From: Saprolegnia diclina VS20
Taxonomy: Eukaryota; Oomycota; Saprolegniomycetes; Saprolegniales; Saprolegniaceae
Length of the DNA stretch: 64,000 nt
Assembly: GCF_000281045.1 (NCBI RefSeq)
Contig: NW_008246096.1
Span: forward strand, 284,455 to 348,454
Reading direction: 5' to 3'
Position 1 is the first letter of the stretch. Each line of letters starts with the position of its first letter. Positions 44,157 to 53,851 of the stretch are shown here, piece after piece. The position numbers and the translations under genes are program-made. The notes under the pieces were generated by a model, which had not been told where the DNA came from, did not search any database, and was given only the letters and a program-made list of their open reading frames with translations.

Positions 44157-44901
44157 TTAGACACGCGGCTCGGAGATGTCACCGACGAGTGCGTCGAGCG
44201 CCCGCACAATGTCGGCGGTCGACGCCCGGAGCTTGACGTCGACGGCACCGCCACCGAGCCAGACGTAGCCGAGAGGAAGAATCGCGCTCGATACGACCAC
44301 CTAGTTGCACGGTGAACGAATGCCATGCGGCACGCGAGGCGCACCGGGATCGGCGTCTTCATGCCAAAGGGCGAGACGCCGTTGAACTGGAAGCCCGTCA
44401 GCTCGTCCGAGACGTCGGTCGCTGCATGCTGAAAGTTGACGTGCTTGCGCGAGACCTTGGCGTCCTTGCCAGCATCACGCACGAGCTTGGCGACCTTGTC
44501 CGCGTTCACCTTGGCCTCGTACTGCACGATGACGCACACATAGCTACCTCGACGTCATGCCATGGCGATGAGGTTTGGGCGTACGTACCGCGGGGCGTGA
44601 ACCATCTCTGCCTTCCACGCAACGTTCTCCATGATGATGCTCTTGCACAGTTGGCTCGTCTTGCAGTTCAGGAGCTGCCTATTGCAGCGGCGGCGTCAAC
44701 CCGCCCTTTTGCATGCGTGGCGACGTACGCACGCTGCGATAGCGACCAGTCGTAGTACGCTGCCGGGGCCACGTGCAAGGCAGCGCTGGCTACTTGCTCT
44801 TGCCGCAGGTGCTGCACGACGCGCGCAACGTTCTCCATCGCAATCACGCGCTGCTCGAGGGCGTCTGCCCGCGCCTCGATCGCCGCCACTCGGCTGTCCA
44901 T
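44157..44901 (-). CDS. YbaK/ProX-type aminoacyl-tRNA editing domain protein
   Basis: Four exons (44901-44729, 44678-44589, 44543-44345, 44300-44157) encode 201 aa. An N-terminal coiled coil (RVAAIEARADALEQRV) leads to VAPAAYYDWSLSQRAQ, then SQLCKSIIMENV, then YVCVIVQYEAKVN, then SRKHVNFQHA, DELTGFQFNGVSPFGMKTPIP and VWLGGGAVDVKLRAS. These are the blocks of the YbaK/EbsC fold, which hydrolyses mischarged Cys-, Ala- or related aminoacyl-tRNA in trans; the eukaryotic forms share the coiled-coil start and the LCKS..MEN phrase. Splice joins reconstruct the motifs without gaps, supporting the model. The stop TAA (44157-44159) lies 121 bp from the ATD-like stop. Confidence 0.8.
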
Positions 44902-46013
44902 TCCTGCCGCAAAATGGCCTGGCACAGTATCCGGACGAGGTGGCACGGTATCCGGAGGAACGGAAGATACGCTTTGGACTGCCCCGAGGGAGTGACACAT
45001 ACGCAAGTCCCACGCACCGCACCGTGACGCATTGGCGTGACGACGCACTGGAGCTTGAACGCACCACACGATGTCCGCACCAGGAGCGTCATTGCGCTCG
45101 TCGAGCCGGCTCCATCTACCAGCAGATCGCCGTCAACAGAAGAGCCGAGAGAAGTTGAGGCTCGGTCCGCCCATGTCTCTGTTCCTTTCTCGATCAAAAG
45201 AGCCCATGGAAAGATGCCTGGCTGCATAGCCTTGATATAACGAGGTACACGCACGGAATGGCCTTGGTCGATCCATGCGGCAGGTCGCTGGCAAGGCCTT
45301 CCCGTCGCTGGTCACGTTGGGCGTTGCAGGTTCGCGAGGCTGAGCTTCGCATTTCACGCTCGTGAAACCGTCGCATCTAGCATTTTAACGCCGTATTTAA
45401 TGTTACATACAATGGACTCATACATGCCGAATATAATTTTGAACGTAAAAATAGAACGAACGCGCGCGTAATAATTCATTCCTGCCGCCTATTTTAATTC
45501 GGAGAAAGCCGGGCCGACGCGGTTTCAACGGCAGCGCACTAATTACACGCAACTTCAGCCCAAGTACCCAGCACGGCAAGGGAGGAAGCGAGTATCCTGC
45601 AAGGTTGTCGTGCGAGTTCCTGCAGCAGCGTCCCCCATCATTCGATGCACCATGAGAGACGTCATTTCGTTGAAGGAAAAGACGGCCAAAATTTCAGCGA
45701 CGCGCCCGAGATCTTTCGACGAGCACCACCGACTTCAATATCGTCTGAAGGCCTTTGACGTCTGCAGTGCTTCCACATGCTTGCATATGGCGCGACGCTT
45801 CCACTGCATTGGACCATCTCGAGCTAAAAGGCCTTGGTCGGCGCCTCGCAAACAACAGAATTCGGGCGCGCCAGTTGCGTGCTTCTAGTCCATGGGCCGA
45901 TTTCGATTTATGATATATTATATTTCGCAACGCATATATTGTATTATGGGTCTTTCCTGCCAAATTACTAACTTGGGGTTGGGCCAAAAAAGGGCCAAAC
46001 CGCATTTTGCAGC
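44902..46013. other. 1.1-kb intergenic region
   Basis: No gene is supported. It separates the YbaK-like start and the ankyrin-FYVE start, so it should hold both promoters. AT-rich patches at about 45375-45500 and 45895-45970. It contains one copy (45156-45173) of an 18-bp sequence found again at 53366-53383. Confidence 0.35.
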
Positions 46014-47354
46014 ATGCCCGTCGACGACGCGAGCAGCGAGGTGGGCTCAACGACGTCCCAGCGGCGCCAGACGTACCGCAGCAACACGGTCGACAGCCTC
46101 ACGGCAAGCGTCAACGACTCGAGCTTCACGAGCTCGGCGCAGTACGACTCGACCAACGAGTATGCCTCCAGCCCCATGGGCAAGAAGTCGGCGCATGCGG
46201 ACGCAGCACGCGAGTCGCTGGCGCACATGTCCGTGCACGATCTCGCAGCGCCGCCGCGCAGTGGCCAGCGTGACAGCCTCATCTTCCGCGGCAGCGAGGC
46301 GCTGCAACACATGGACCCGAGCATGCACGACGTGCGGCAGGGGCCGTCGCGACCGCCCGTGATCGTCGAAAACACCGAAGGCTACTCGCCATTGCTGCTC
46401 GCCGCCCGATCCGGCGATGTGGTCGAGGTGAATGCGCTCCTGGTACAGCCCGGCACGGATGTCTTGCGGCGCGACCCAGCGTTTGGCCAAAGCGCGTTGC
46501 ACTTTGCAGTTCGTGGCGGCCACATGAGCGTGCTCAAGGCGCTCCTCTCGCCCCGCATCGTCTCGTCGATCATCAACCTCCCGGACAACCGACGCAACAC
46601 GGCGCTGCATTTGGCGGCAGCGAAATCGCGCCGGATCACCAAGATGCTACTGGACCACGGCGCTGACACGCAGTTCTTCAACGTACGCAACCAGACGCCG
46701 CTCGGCGTGCACATCATTACGACGACGAAGGACGACCCGATGCTCTGCGAAATGCTCTTGCGCTACAAGGCGGACCCGAACGCTGCCGTCGACCAGTCGA
46801 CGCTCCTCCACGTTGCACTCGATAAGGGTCTCGTCGAGATTGCGCTGCGGCTCGTGCGCCACGGCGCGCGGCTCGACAACTTGGACGAGAACAAGAAGAC
46901 GGTCTTTGAGAAGCTTGACAAGCCCCTCCTCAAGCGCCTCTTGCACAAAGTCAACCAGTCGCCGGTCTGGATCGACGACAAGGCGCGCGCCGGTTGCATG
47001 CTCTGCGACAAAAAGTTCTCGCTCGGCACGCGCCGCCACCACTGCCGGTACTGCGGCCGCCTCTGCTGCAGCGAATGCGGCGGCGGGCGCGTCGCGGCCT
47101 TCAAGTTTCCCCAAGGCTTTGACAACCGGTTGAAAGCGCACGGGTCGACGCCCAACCACAAGCCGCAGCGCGTCTGCAACGTGTGCTTTGGCGTCCTCAA
47201 CGAGCAGCAAAAGGAGCTCGGCCGGGACGACCTCCGCGACCGACCGTCCGACTTGGACCAGTTTGTCGACCGCCAGCTCAACGTCGAGTGGGATGAGATC
47301 AAGGGCCAGCACAATCACCCCATTGTGCCACAAAAGCTCTCGGGCAAAGAGTAG
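46014..47354 (+). CDS. Ankyrin-repeat FYVE zinc-finger protein
   Basis: Intronless ORF of 446 aa from ATG 46014. The first 120 residues are Ser/Thr-rich. Ankyrin repeats follow (about 125-310): GYSPLLLAARSGDVVEVNALL, GQSALHFAVRGGHMSVLKALL, NTALHLAAAKSRRITKMLL, then DQSTLLHVALDKGLVEIALRL. The FYVE domain starts at WIDD (the WxxD motif) with CMLC at residue 328, RRHHCRYCG, CCSECGGG and RVCNVC, all zinc ligands present. FYVE domains bind PI3P on endosomes; ankyrin-FYVE proteins act as membrane-trafficking adaptors. Such combinations are common in oomycetes. It fits the phosphoinositide theme of the INPP4 cluster nearby, although no direct link is shown. Confidence 0.92.
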   Translation: MPVDDASSEVGSTTSQRRQTYRSNTVDSLTASVNDSSFTSSAQYDSTNEYASSPMGKKSAHADAARESLAHMSVHDLAAPPRSGQRDSLIFRGSEALQHMDPSMHDVRQGPSRPPVIVENTEGYSPLLLAARSGDVVEVNALLVQPGTDVLRRDPAFGQSALHFAVRGGHMSVLKALLSPRIVSSIINLPDNRRNTALHLAAAKSRRITKMLLDHGADTQFFNVRNQTPLGVHIITTTKDDPMLCEMLLRYKADPNAAVDQSTLLHVALDKGLVEIALRLVRHGARLDNLDENKKTVFEKLDKPLLKRLLHKVNQSPVWIDDKARAGCMLCDKKFSLGTRRHHCRYCGRLCCSECGGGRVAAFKFPQGFDNRLKAHGSTPNHKPQRVCNVCFGVLNEQQKELGRDDLRDRPSDLDQFVDRQLNVEWDEIKGQHNHPIVPQKLSGKE

Positions 47355-47668
47355 GAAGCTCGCCATGGCACCAGATGCGAACGCGTCGCCACCCATCTAC
47401 TTGATTTTCAACAAACCGACTTGCTTCCTAGTTGTTCTTATTGAAGCGTTGGAGTCAGAGCCGAGAGGGAAGTCGCGACCTCCATCTTTGAGCGGCGATG
47501 GTCATTTTGTGCATTGAACCGCACTAAGATCTCAACGGGCCCCGAAAAACCCTACCCCTCGTACATTTCACGATCCAGCGACGCTCCCAACGGCGAGCAA
47601 CCAAGGCCATCCCTGCCACCTTCTTGGGCCATTGTGCTGCGTTGCTTTTTCAGAATTAGCCGATTACG
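47355..47668. other. Intergenic region between convergent genes
   Basis: 314 bp of 3' flanks of the FYVE gene and of the giant helical-repeat gene. No gene or clear terminator-like element is seen. Confidence 0.35.
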
Positions 47669-50600
47669 CTAGAGCGGTGGAAGGAGGGTGCTCAACAGCG
47701 AGAGCAAGGTCGGCCACGTCGCGTCACGCGACGATGTGCGGTGGAGCAGGCGCGTCACGACGGCGAGCAGCGTCCCATTTCGCTTCCAAAAGGCTGGCGG
47801 CGCGACAAGCACGAGATGGAGCAGGAGCTGCAGCGTCGGCGCGTGAAGCCGCGTGCACTGGCCAACGAGGATCGCGAGCAGAACGTCCAAAAAGAGCTTT
47901 TCGTCGCTGAGCGAATTCAAGCAGCCGCGCAAAACATGCGGCGCAAGCTCGTCGATCGGCACGGCGGAGGTGAGCGCGACGGCCAATTCGAGCTGTCCGA
48001 GGAGCCGCCAGAGGTAGCCGAGGTCGTGGGCTGTCTCATGGCACGCGGTCGATAGGACCGACGGCAGTAAGAGCGCGGTGAGCACGACGCCATGGGCGAC
48101 GCTGGACGTATGAAACAGCATCGCCTTGGCCGTGCGCACGACGATGGCCTCGGTCTCGGGCGACGTGAGCTGTTGCGAAAGCGCGAGAAGAATGTCGAGC
48201 GTGCAGTCGACCACATGGGGCTTCCACTGCGGCGGCCGTCGCGCCAGGAGCATGTCCTGCACAATAGGCTCAAAGAACGACGGTTTGCTCACGAGGGCGT
48301 GCAAGAGGCTCAGTGACGGACCTTGCAGCGAGAGCGGGTCCAGCGTCGGCGCACTCAGTGGGCTCTGCGCATGTTTGAGGAGCGCAATCGCGACCCAGAG
48401 CAGCTGCGGGAAAAGCACGAGCTTGGACGATGGCATGGCCTGCGCCAAGTGCGTGAGCGTCAAGAGGTACTCGTGCACGAACGCGATCGCATCGACATCG
48501 TCGAGCGCCGACCGCAAAAGGCCAAGCAAATGCACACACGCCGGCCCGCTAAAGCGCGGCTGCAACACGCGGTAGACGTAGAGACTGCACTGGGCATAGA
48601 GCTGTTGTTGCGCACTGCCCGTGGCGCCACCAAACGCCGCCTGGCATGCGTCGGCCCACGCGGCCGTCTCGCATTCCGGAAGCGCGCTGCCTAATGGCGC
48701 CAAAAGCTCGCGGAGTTCATCCAAGCTCGGCGTCGAGGGGCGGTCGAGACATGCCCGGAGTCGCATACCGACGTTGGCCGACGTTGCCTCCAGCACGCGC
48801 GCACAGTCGACGGCAACCGCGGAGCGCAGAGCCTCGTCCTGCACGTGCCAAAGCGGCTGCGTTGACGCGTAGCCGTAGAGCACCGAGACGGCCAAGTGTT
48901 TGAGCACCTGCCTGTGCGCGGCGCTACAGGCATGCAAGTGCGGCGCAAGGAAGGCGATCGTCCGCGCGGCGGTGTCGAGGACGCGGTCGTGTCGTCGCCG
49001 CTCGTCGTCGTCGTACGCAAGGGTCGCGGCCGTCAACCGCTCGACCTCCACACACGATAGAATCCATTTGGCCGTCGTGAGCCGTTCGTTCGACTCGATG
49101 GCGTAGACGAGCCCAAGCAGTGCTTGCAAATTGGCCTCGGACGCGACGAGCTCCGTCCAGAGCCGGGCCACAGCCGGCACTTGGAGGTCGGTAGTGACGC
49201 GGAAGAGGAGAGCATGGACGTTGGCCGTCGAGTTGAGGCTGTGCACCCACGGTACCGCCATCTCGAGCAATCGCGACTGGACGAGTATGCTCGGGCACTT
49301 GTGCACAAATGTCAAGAGCGCAGCGACAACGTCGTGGGACACGCTCTTGTAGGTGCTGGCGACGCGCTGGGCGACCCAGAGACCGGCCGCGGTGGTCCCA
49401 AGCGGAACGCTCAGCGTTCGCTCCATCGACATTGTCGTCTCGGGCGTCTCGAGCAGCGTGAGGAGGATCTGCATGCCGTTGTTCGTCTCCATGTGCAAGA
49501 GGCCCACCAAAAGCAGCTTTGGAAAGCTTGTGCTCGCTCGAAACTCGGCGCCGAGGTCCAGTAGAACGTCGGCGATGAGCGTCACATACTCGTTCGCACA
49601 AGGACGGGTCAGAAGGCACCGCTCAATGCACACAGCGAGCGCCTCGTCGTTGCCACTGGAGAGGAGGAGACGCACGCCGTTGCCAAGGAGGCGACGAATG
49701 CGACCAAAGATACTCGCGCGCGCCGGTGGTATTGTTGTCGCCGTCAAGAGCTCGTCGAGCCAGGCAAAGACGATCTGTACATCGAACGCCGGGCCGAGGA
49801 GGAGCCCCGCAATGGCAGCGCACGCCGCGTGCAAGAGGCCGTAGCGCAACTCGATCCACTCGTCGCGTGTCGGGCGAAGCGGGTGGCTGCAGCGCGCGTG
49901 AGCTTCGTCGACCATTGTCGGCAGCCGTAGCGTCCATACGTGCGGCGTCCACGCCAGCGCGTCCGAGGGTGCCACGTCACGACTCCATGCTGCGAGTGTT
50001 TCAAACCACCGAGCTCGCTGAGACATTGTCAACGCTGCTTCGAGAGGCGGCTCTTGGTTGGGCTCGTCCGCCACAAACCCAGTAGCGAGGTTGCTGTGGT
50101 GGACAACGGCTTCGAGGATCGCGCAAATATCACTTCGCAACAACAGCGTCGGGCATGAAACGTGGGCGTGAACCTTCTCCAAGAAGCCAAGTAATTGCCG
50201 CCGGAAGGCTCGCTTGGACCAGATGTGCATGCTGTTGGGGTGTGAGAGGAGGCTGCGGTAGATGCGCGCGATTGCCCACGGTAGCTCACTTTGAATCCCC
50301 AAGCTCTTGGTCGCGAGCAGTTGGTGCTTCGAACCTCGCTTGGTCATCTTTGGGCCGCCATTCGACAAAAGCGACGGCGGCGACGTGGGCGGTGAGAGTG
50401 CGGTCGCAAGCCACAACTCGGCGCCGCAGAACGCATCGAGCTCTAACGCAGCGAGGTGCTCAAACAAAAGATCGTGGGCGCTGACGTGCGTTGCCCCCAG
50501 TGCGAGGACGGCGGCTTGCCGCTGATGCCCACTCGGGCTCTTCAAGTACCGACACTGGCGCTCCAGCAGCTGTGCCACTGCGGCGCGCGTCACGTTGTCG

Positions 50601-52954
50601 TGCCCAATGTGCGCGCTCGCACAGGCCATGATACTGCAGTGGCGCCACTGCGCCGACGTTGCGTCAGCACCACTCGCCAAGACCGGAATGTGTGGCTCAA
50701 GCCGGTGCGCAGCGTCATTGACATCGCTCCAGATACGCGAGAGCAGCTCCGGGCACGCTTCGCAAACGCGGGTCCAAAGTGTCGCAAGGCTGAGAGACCA
50801 CAGCCAATCGACACCCGCCACTTGCGCGTCCCGGTCCGTCGACTCGTCGTCGTCATCATCGTCCACCTCGGGACGCACTTGTGCAAACAGCCTCTGCGTG
50901 TGCAGCGCAGCATGTTTCTGGGCGAGCCACTTCAACACGCCACCAGCCCGCGCCGCGGCCTTGACATCCTCGGCGCTGAGTCCCAACTGCAGTACGAGGT
51001 CGTCGTCGATACTCGTGAGTATGTCGAGGACGTTGATGGTCGACGTGGCGTGCATCGACGAGCGCTGGCGCAGGGCGGCGACAGCAGCAAGTACGTCGAG
51101 CGCGCTGAGCCGAGTCTCAATGAGGTCGCTGCAGAGCACGTAGAGGCACATGGCTTCGATGGCCTCTCCGTGGGGGGCGGGTACTGGCCCATTCGATGTC
51201 TCGCAGATGCGCTGGACGAGGTGCAGAAGCGTCGGAAGCGCGCTCTGGATGGCCTTGTTCGACAAGGGCAGCCGCACCACGTGCTGGTAGATGCCGTCGA
51301 CGACCGCACAGAGGCACTTGAGCGACGACGCAATGTACAGGAGCGCGTCGGACGCCACTTGCCGCAGCGAGAGCTCGCTGTGGACGGCGACGCGCGTCAA
51401 GATGAGTGTCTTGTGCTCGTCGCTGAGCTGCATCTCGGCAAACAGCACCTGCGTGCACGCGATCGCGGCTTCAAAGACACGGAGACCGACCCACGTCTTG
51501 TACGCGCCGGCCTTGGAGCTGGCGCCCACGACACCGCTGCCAAACATCGTGTTGCTCTCGATAAGCACCGACCCGACAACGTCGGCGACGCTCGTGTGCG
51601 AGGCCGCGAGCGCGGCACGGTCCCACGCATAGTCGTCCTCCAGCCGATCCGACGGTGTTAGCAAGATGGCCCGCAAGGCAGCAAGGCCCACGAGCCGCCG
51701 TTCGTCGAAGATCGAGTCGGCTTCCAGGATGAGTCGCCGCACGTGGCTCTGGATGCAGTAGGCCATGTTGTAGGAAGCCAGCAAGACGCTCATGTCGACG
51801 AGATGCTCCAATAGCAAGAGCAGTTTTTGCGGCTTGTGCTTGGTAATGGAGAAGCACCACGCTTGGATGAGGTTGACGATGTCCATCACGTCCTTCTCGA
51901 GCGGTAGAGTCTTGCGCGATGCCTTGTGCCGGCGCAGAAGGTGCTTGAGAAACGTCGAGAGGAGGCGTAGGGACGTTACGTCCTTGAGCTGCGAGTGCAC
52001 GCGGAGGAGCGCCATGGCATCGTCGCGCCAGTAGCGCGCAAAGATCTCGGCGTTCGAGAGCATGAGGGCCACCACACGCACGTCCCATGCCACCGCAATG
52101 GTCTTGAATTGCCGCTGCTTCTTGAGACAGAGCTTGTACGCGGTGGCGTGGACGTCGCTGAGAAAGCTGTACCAGTCGACGTGGCGACTCGGTGGCGGTA
52201 GACCGTGTGTGAGCTCGCGATGCAGAATCGCTGCCAGCACGCGCAGCGCGGCGAGACGCGTCGGCAGCTTGTGCGGCTTGCACGCCAACGCGAGGAGCGA
52301 CCGCAGAAAGGCGAGTTTGGCCGGCGCCGTCGCTTCGTCGTAGCGCGGCTGCAACAGCTGGAGTTGCATGGACGAGAACGTCGCGAGGTAGACTTCTTTG
52401 GACATCGACGGCGTCTTGTCGAGACGACCGAGGGTTTCGTCCATGGCAGCGTGGATCGACCCGATCGCGTGCTGCCCGAGGAGGCCCAGAATCTTTTGCC
52501 ACTGCACCTGCACAACGTCATCGACCACGAGCGTCGGTGTAAGCGACTTGAACGAGAAAAAGTCGGTCGCGGGTTTAGCTGCTGGCGCGTCGAGGTCCTT
52601 GCTTTCGCTCAGGAGCTTGAGCGTCAGCCGCACGAGTCGGGTCAAGGTCGCGTCGAGTCGTTCATCACAAGGCGATGACAGCGCCTGCAGCATATCGTAG
52701 AGCAAATGACCCACGAGGTAGTGGCCGGCGCGACCAAAGACTGAGCCTTCGACTTTGGCCACGTGCCACTTGAGGAGCGTGTCGACGGTCGCCACAAAAT
52801 TGCGCGTCGCCATGCTTGCCCACAAGGAGCTCAGACGCGTCATCTCGGCGACCGCTGCCGGGTCAACATCGGAGCCTCGCACTAGCACATTCGAGCCATG
52901 CGTCGCCATGAACGCATCCAGCTCGCGCCGCAAGAGGACGATCGCGTCGTCCAT
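47669..52954 (-). CDS. Giant alpha-helical-repeat (HEAT/ARM-like) protein, unidentified
   Basis: A single uninterrupted frame of 1761 codons from ATG 52954 (MDDAIVLLRRELDAF); an upstream in-frame start at 53020 would add 22 basic residues. The protein is Leu/Ala-rich and reads as stacked amphipathic helices throughout, for example TRLAALRVLAAILHREL, ETRLSALDVLAAVAALRQ and HQRQAAVLALGATHV. No catalytic motif, signal peptide or membrane span stands out. Size and composition recall focadhesin/RST1-type or other HEAT scaffolds, but I cannot match a specific family. An acidic patch (DDDDDESTD) lies near residue 700. Unlike most neighbours it has no introns over 5.3 kb. A real gene on length and codon bias alone. 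Confidence 0.75.
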   Translation of the reverse strand: MDDAIVLLRRELDAFMATHGSNVLVRGSDVDPAAVAEMTRLSSLWASMATRNFVATVDTLLKWHVAKVEGSVFGRAGHYLVGHLLYDMLQALSSPCDERLDATLTRLVRLTLKLLSESKDLDAPAAKPATDFFSFKSLTPTLVVDDVVQVQWQKILGLLGQHAIGSIHAAMDETLGRLDKTPSMSKEVYLATFSSMQLQLLQPRYDEATAPAKLAFLRSLLALACKPHKLPTRLAALRVLAAILHRELTHGLPPPSRHVDWYSFLSDVHATAYKLCLKKQRQFKTIAVAWDVRVVALMLSNAEIFARYWRDDAMALLRVHSQLKDVTSLRLLSTFLKHLLRRHKASRKTLPLEKDVMDIVNLIQAWCFSITKHKPQKLLLLLEHLVDMSVLLASYNMAYCIQSHVRRLILEADSIFDERRLVGLAALRAILLTPSDRLEDDYAWDRAALAASHTSVADVVGSVLIESNTMFGSGVVGASSKAGAYKTWVGLRVFEAAIACTQVLFAEMQLSDEHKTLILTRVAVHSELSLRQVASDALLYIASSLKCLCAVVDGIYQHVVRLPLSNKAIQSALPTLLHLVQRICETSNGPVPAPHGEAIEAMCLYVLCSDLIETRLSALDVLAAVAALRQRSSMHATSTINVLDILTSIDDDLVLQLGLSAEDVKAAARAGGVLKWLAQKHAALHTQRLFAQVRPEVDDDDDDESTDRDAQVAGVDWLWSLSLATLWTRVCEACPELLSRIWSDVNDAAHRLEPHIPVLASGADATSAQWRHCSIMACASAHIGHDNVTRAAVAQLLERQCRYLKSPSGHQRQAAVLALGATHVSAHDLLFEHLAALELDAFCGAELWLATALSPPTSPPSLLSNGGPKMTKRGSKHQLLATKSLGIQSELPWAIARIYRSLLSHPNSMHIWSKRAFRRQLLGFLEKVHAHVSCPTLLLRSDICAILEAVVHHSNLATGFVADEPNQEPPLEAALTMSQRARWFETLAAWSRDVAPSDALAWTPHVWTLRLPTMVDEAHARCSHPLRPTRDEWIELRYGLLHAACAAIAGLLLGPAFDVQIVFAWLDELLTATTIPPARASIFGRIRRLLGNGVRLLLSSGNDEALAVCIERCLLTRPCANEYVTLIADVLLDLGAEFRASTSFPKLLLVGLLHMETNNGMQILLTLLETPETTMSMERTLSVPLGTTAAGLWVAQRVASTYKSVSHDVVAALLTFVHKCPSILVQSRLLEMAVPWVHSLNSTANVHALLFRVTTDLQVPAVARLWTELVASEANLQALLGLVYAIESNERLTTAKWILSCVEVERLTAATLAYDDDERRRHDRVLDTAARTIAFLAPHLHACSAAHRQVLKHLAVSVLYGYASTQPLWHVQDEALRSAVAVDCARVLEATSANVGMRLRACLDRPSTPSLDELRELLAPLGSALPECETAAWADACQAAFGGATGSAQQQLYAQCSLYVYRVLQPRFSGPACVHLLGLLRSALDDVDAIAFVHEYLLTLTHLAQAMPSSKLVLFPQLLWVAIALLKHAQSPLSAPTLDPLSLQGPSLSLLHALVSKPSFFEPIVQDMLLARRPPQWKPHVVDCTLDILLALSQQLTSPETEAIVVRTAKAMLFHTSSVAHGVVLTALLLPSVLSTACHETAHDLGYLWRLLGQLELAVALTSAVPIDELAPHVLRGCLNSLSDEKLFLDVLLAILVGQCTRLHAPTLQLLLHLVLVAPPAFWKRNGTLLAVVTRLLHRTSSRDATWPTLLSLLSTLLPPL

Positions 52955-53472
52955 CGATCCCAGCGCGATCCGACTGCGTCGTTTCACGATGCAACCAAAC
53001 CTCTTATTTTCGATCCGCATCCAACTCTACCTTTCACAATCGATATTGCACGGGACGTTGCCACGCACGTGTGCCAGTCTGCCAGGGCCTCGCCCATCCA
53101 CGCAGCACAAGGCCGCGCGCAGCTGCGTGTGTGGGACCCGCAACACCTTATGATGGCGGGTCCGTGGTACATGGTCGTATCGGGGTACCGCGGCCGCCCT
53201 CCTGCCACTACGAGCCCATGAATCCAGAGGATACAAGCGGCCACGCAGGGCGCCACGGGACCTTCCCGCCCCTCGCACACCTTCCCAGTCCCTTTGCACT
53301 TGAGAACCAAGACGCCAAATGGCAATCGCCGCTGTAGCTGCAGCAGTCGCTTTCCATCACGCTGGTGAGGCTCGGTCCGCCCAGTAACAGTATATCGCGA
53401 AAGATCATACACTATTTGAGGATTCAGCTGCTCACAATCCACACTTTCGCAATTCCCAGCAGCAGCAGCAGC
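52955..53472. other. Intergenic region between divergent genes
   Basis: 518 bp between the helical-repeat gene and the small FN3-like gene. It contains the second copy of the 18-bp repeat (53366-53383) and a (CAG)5 tract (about 53457-53472) touching the downstream ATG. No gene is supported. Confidence 0.35.
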
Positions 53473-53781
53473 ATGGCCGTCGCCCCACCGCGTTGCGTCG
53501 GGCGCACCGAAGTGTCGATCGACATGGAGATCGACGAGTTCAGCAACGAGGTCTCGTACGTCTTCCAGTACAAGCAGCCCCACGAGAAGTGGGACGACGC
53601 GGTCGCCGTCGTCGCGCCGCAGCCGCGTGCGATCCTCGACGACCTCAACCCGACGTGCACCTACCACATCCGCGTGCAGGCGACGACCAAGGCCACGGGC
53701 GCGGTCGCCTACAGCGAAGCCGTCGCCGTCGATACCGAAGTGCCTGGCTGCACGCCGTCCCCAACCTGCACCATTCTTTGA
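53473..53781 (+). CDS. Small fibronectin-III-like protein with C-terminal CaaX-type box
   Basis: 102 aa from ATG 53473, which directly follows a CAG repeat. The sequence reads as one FN3-like beta-sandwich: VSYVFQYKQPHEKWDDA, then AILDDLNPTCTYHIRVQATTK, then AYSEAVAVDTEVPG. The Y-x-I/V-R-V-x-A pattern and L-N-P turn are typical of FN3. No signal peptide is visible. It ends PSPTCTIL; the last four residues CTIL fit a CaaL prenylation box, predicting geranylgeranylation and membrane attachment if real. It lies 70 bp from the convergent eIF4G stop. Function unknown; possibly a cytosolic membrane-tethered adaptor. Confidence 0.6.
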   Translation: MAVAPPRCVGRTEVSIDMEIDEFSNEVSYVFQYKQPHEKWDDAVAVVAPQPRAILDDLNPTCTYHIRVQATTKATGAVAYSEAVAVDTEVPGCTPSPTCTIL

Positions 53782-53851
53782 TCGTAGTATGCGTCGCAAC
53801 CAATACATATATAAGAGTGTCAACCTATCGTGTCCTAACGACCCAACGACC

